Source: Chloroflexota bacterium
GTDB lineage: Bacteria; Chloroflexota; Limnocylindria; Limnocylindrales; CSP1-4
Reading direction: 5' to 3'
DNA length: 6,248 nucleotides
NCBI GenBank assembly: GCA_013698385.1
Contig: JACCVB010000054.1
Span: 1-6,248, forward strand
In this document: piece after piece, positions 6,245 to 6,248 of the stretch
Position numbering within the stretch: the stretch's first letter is position 1
How the letters are laid out: every line of letters begins with the position of its first letter
Notes under the pieces: model-generated
Told to the model about the DNA's origin: nothing
The model's database searches: none
The model's input: only the letters and a program-made list of their open reading frames with translations
Program-made: the position numbers and the translations under genes

Positions 6245-6248
6245 CGTA

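Overview
This GC-rich window (roughly two thirds G+C, strong G/C preference at third codon positions) is almost fully coding. It comes from a bacterium with an MreB cytoskeleton. The composition, an mreB without mreC/mreD behind it, and the pairing of large membrane glycosyltransferases with small enzymes would fit a high-GC Chloroflexota-type or deep actinobacterial-type genome. That placement is inference from style and no marker gene here settles it.

Layout, plus strand: the C-terminal three quarters of mreB (cut by the left edge); after 22 bases a compact PHP-domain phosphoesterase with a GTG start; overlapping it by ATGA, a polytopic flippase-like (UPF0104/AglD-type) membrane protein; after 97 bases a small XRE-type helix-turn-helix regulator with a disordered tail. 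The first three genes look like one transcription unit, possibly joined by the fourth.

A gene-free convergent junction of about 316 bases follows. It holds inverted and direct repeats but no credible gene. On the minus strand, entering from the right edge, come deoxyribonuclease IV (nfo, essentially complete, with all nine metal ligands present) and, overlapping it by GTGA, a 562-residue GT39/ArnT-type membrane glycosyltransferase that runs to the junction.

Common theme: the plus-strand unit joins a cell-shape protein to a metal-dependent phosphoesterase and a lipid- or glycan-linked membrane protein, and the minus-strand unit couples a DNA repair enzyme to a polyprenyl-sugar-using glycosyltransferase. 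Envelope work is the likely link for several of these genes, but no substrate can be read from sequence. I see no CRISPR array, tRNA, rRNA, transposase, integrase or obvious defence system. Most of the window is ordinary chromosomal coding DNA; the points of interest are unusual neighbourhoods and small-scale structure, not a clear new system.
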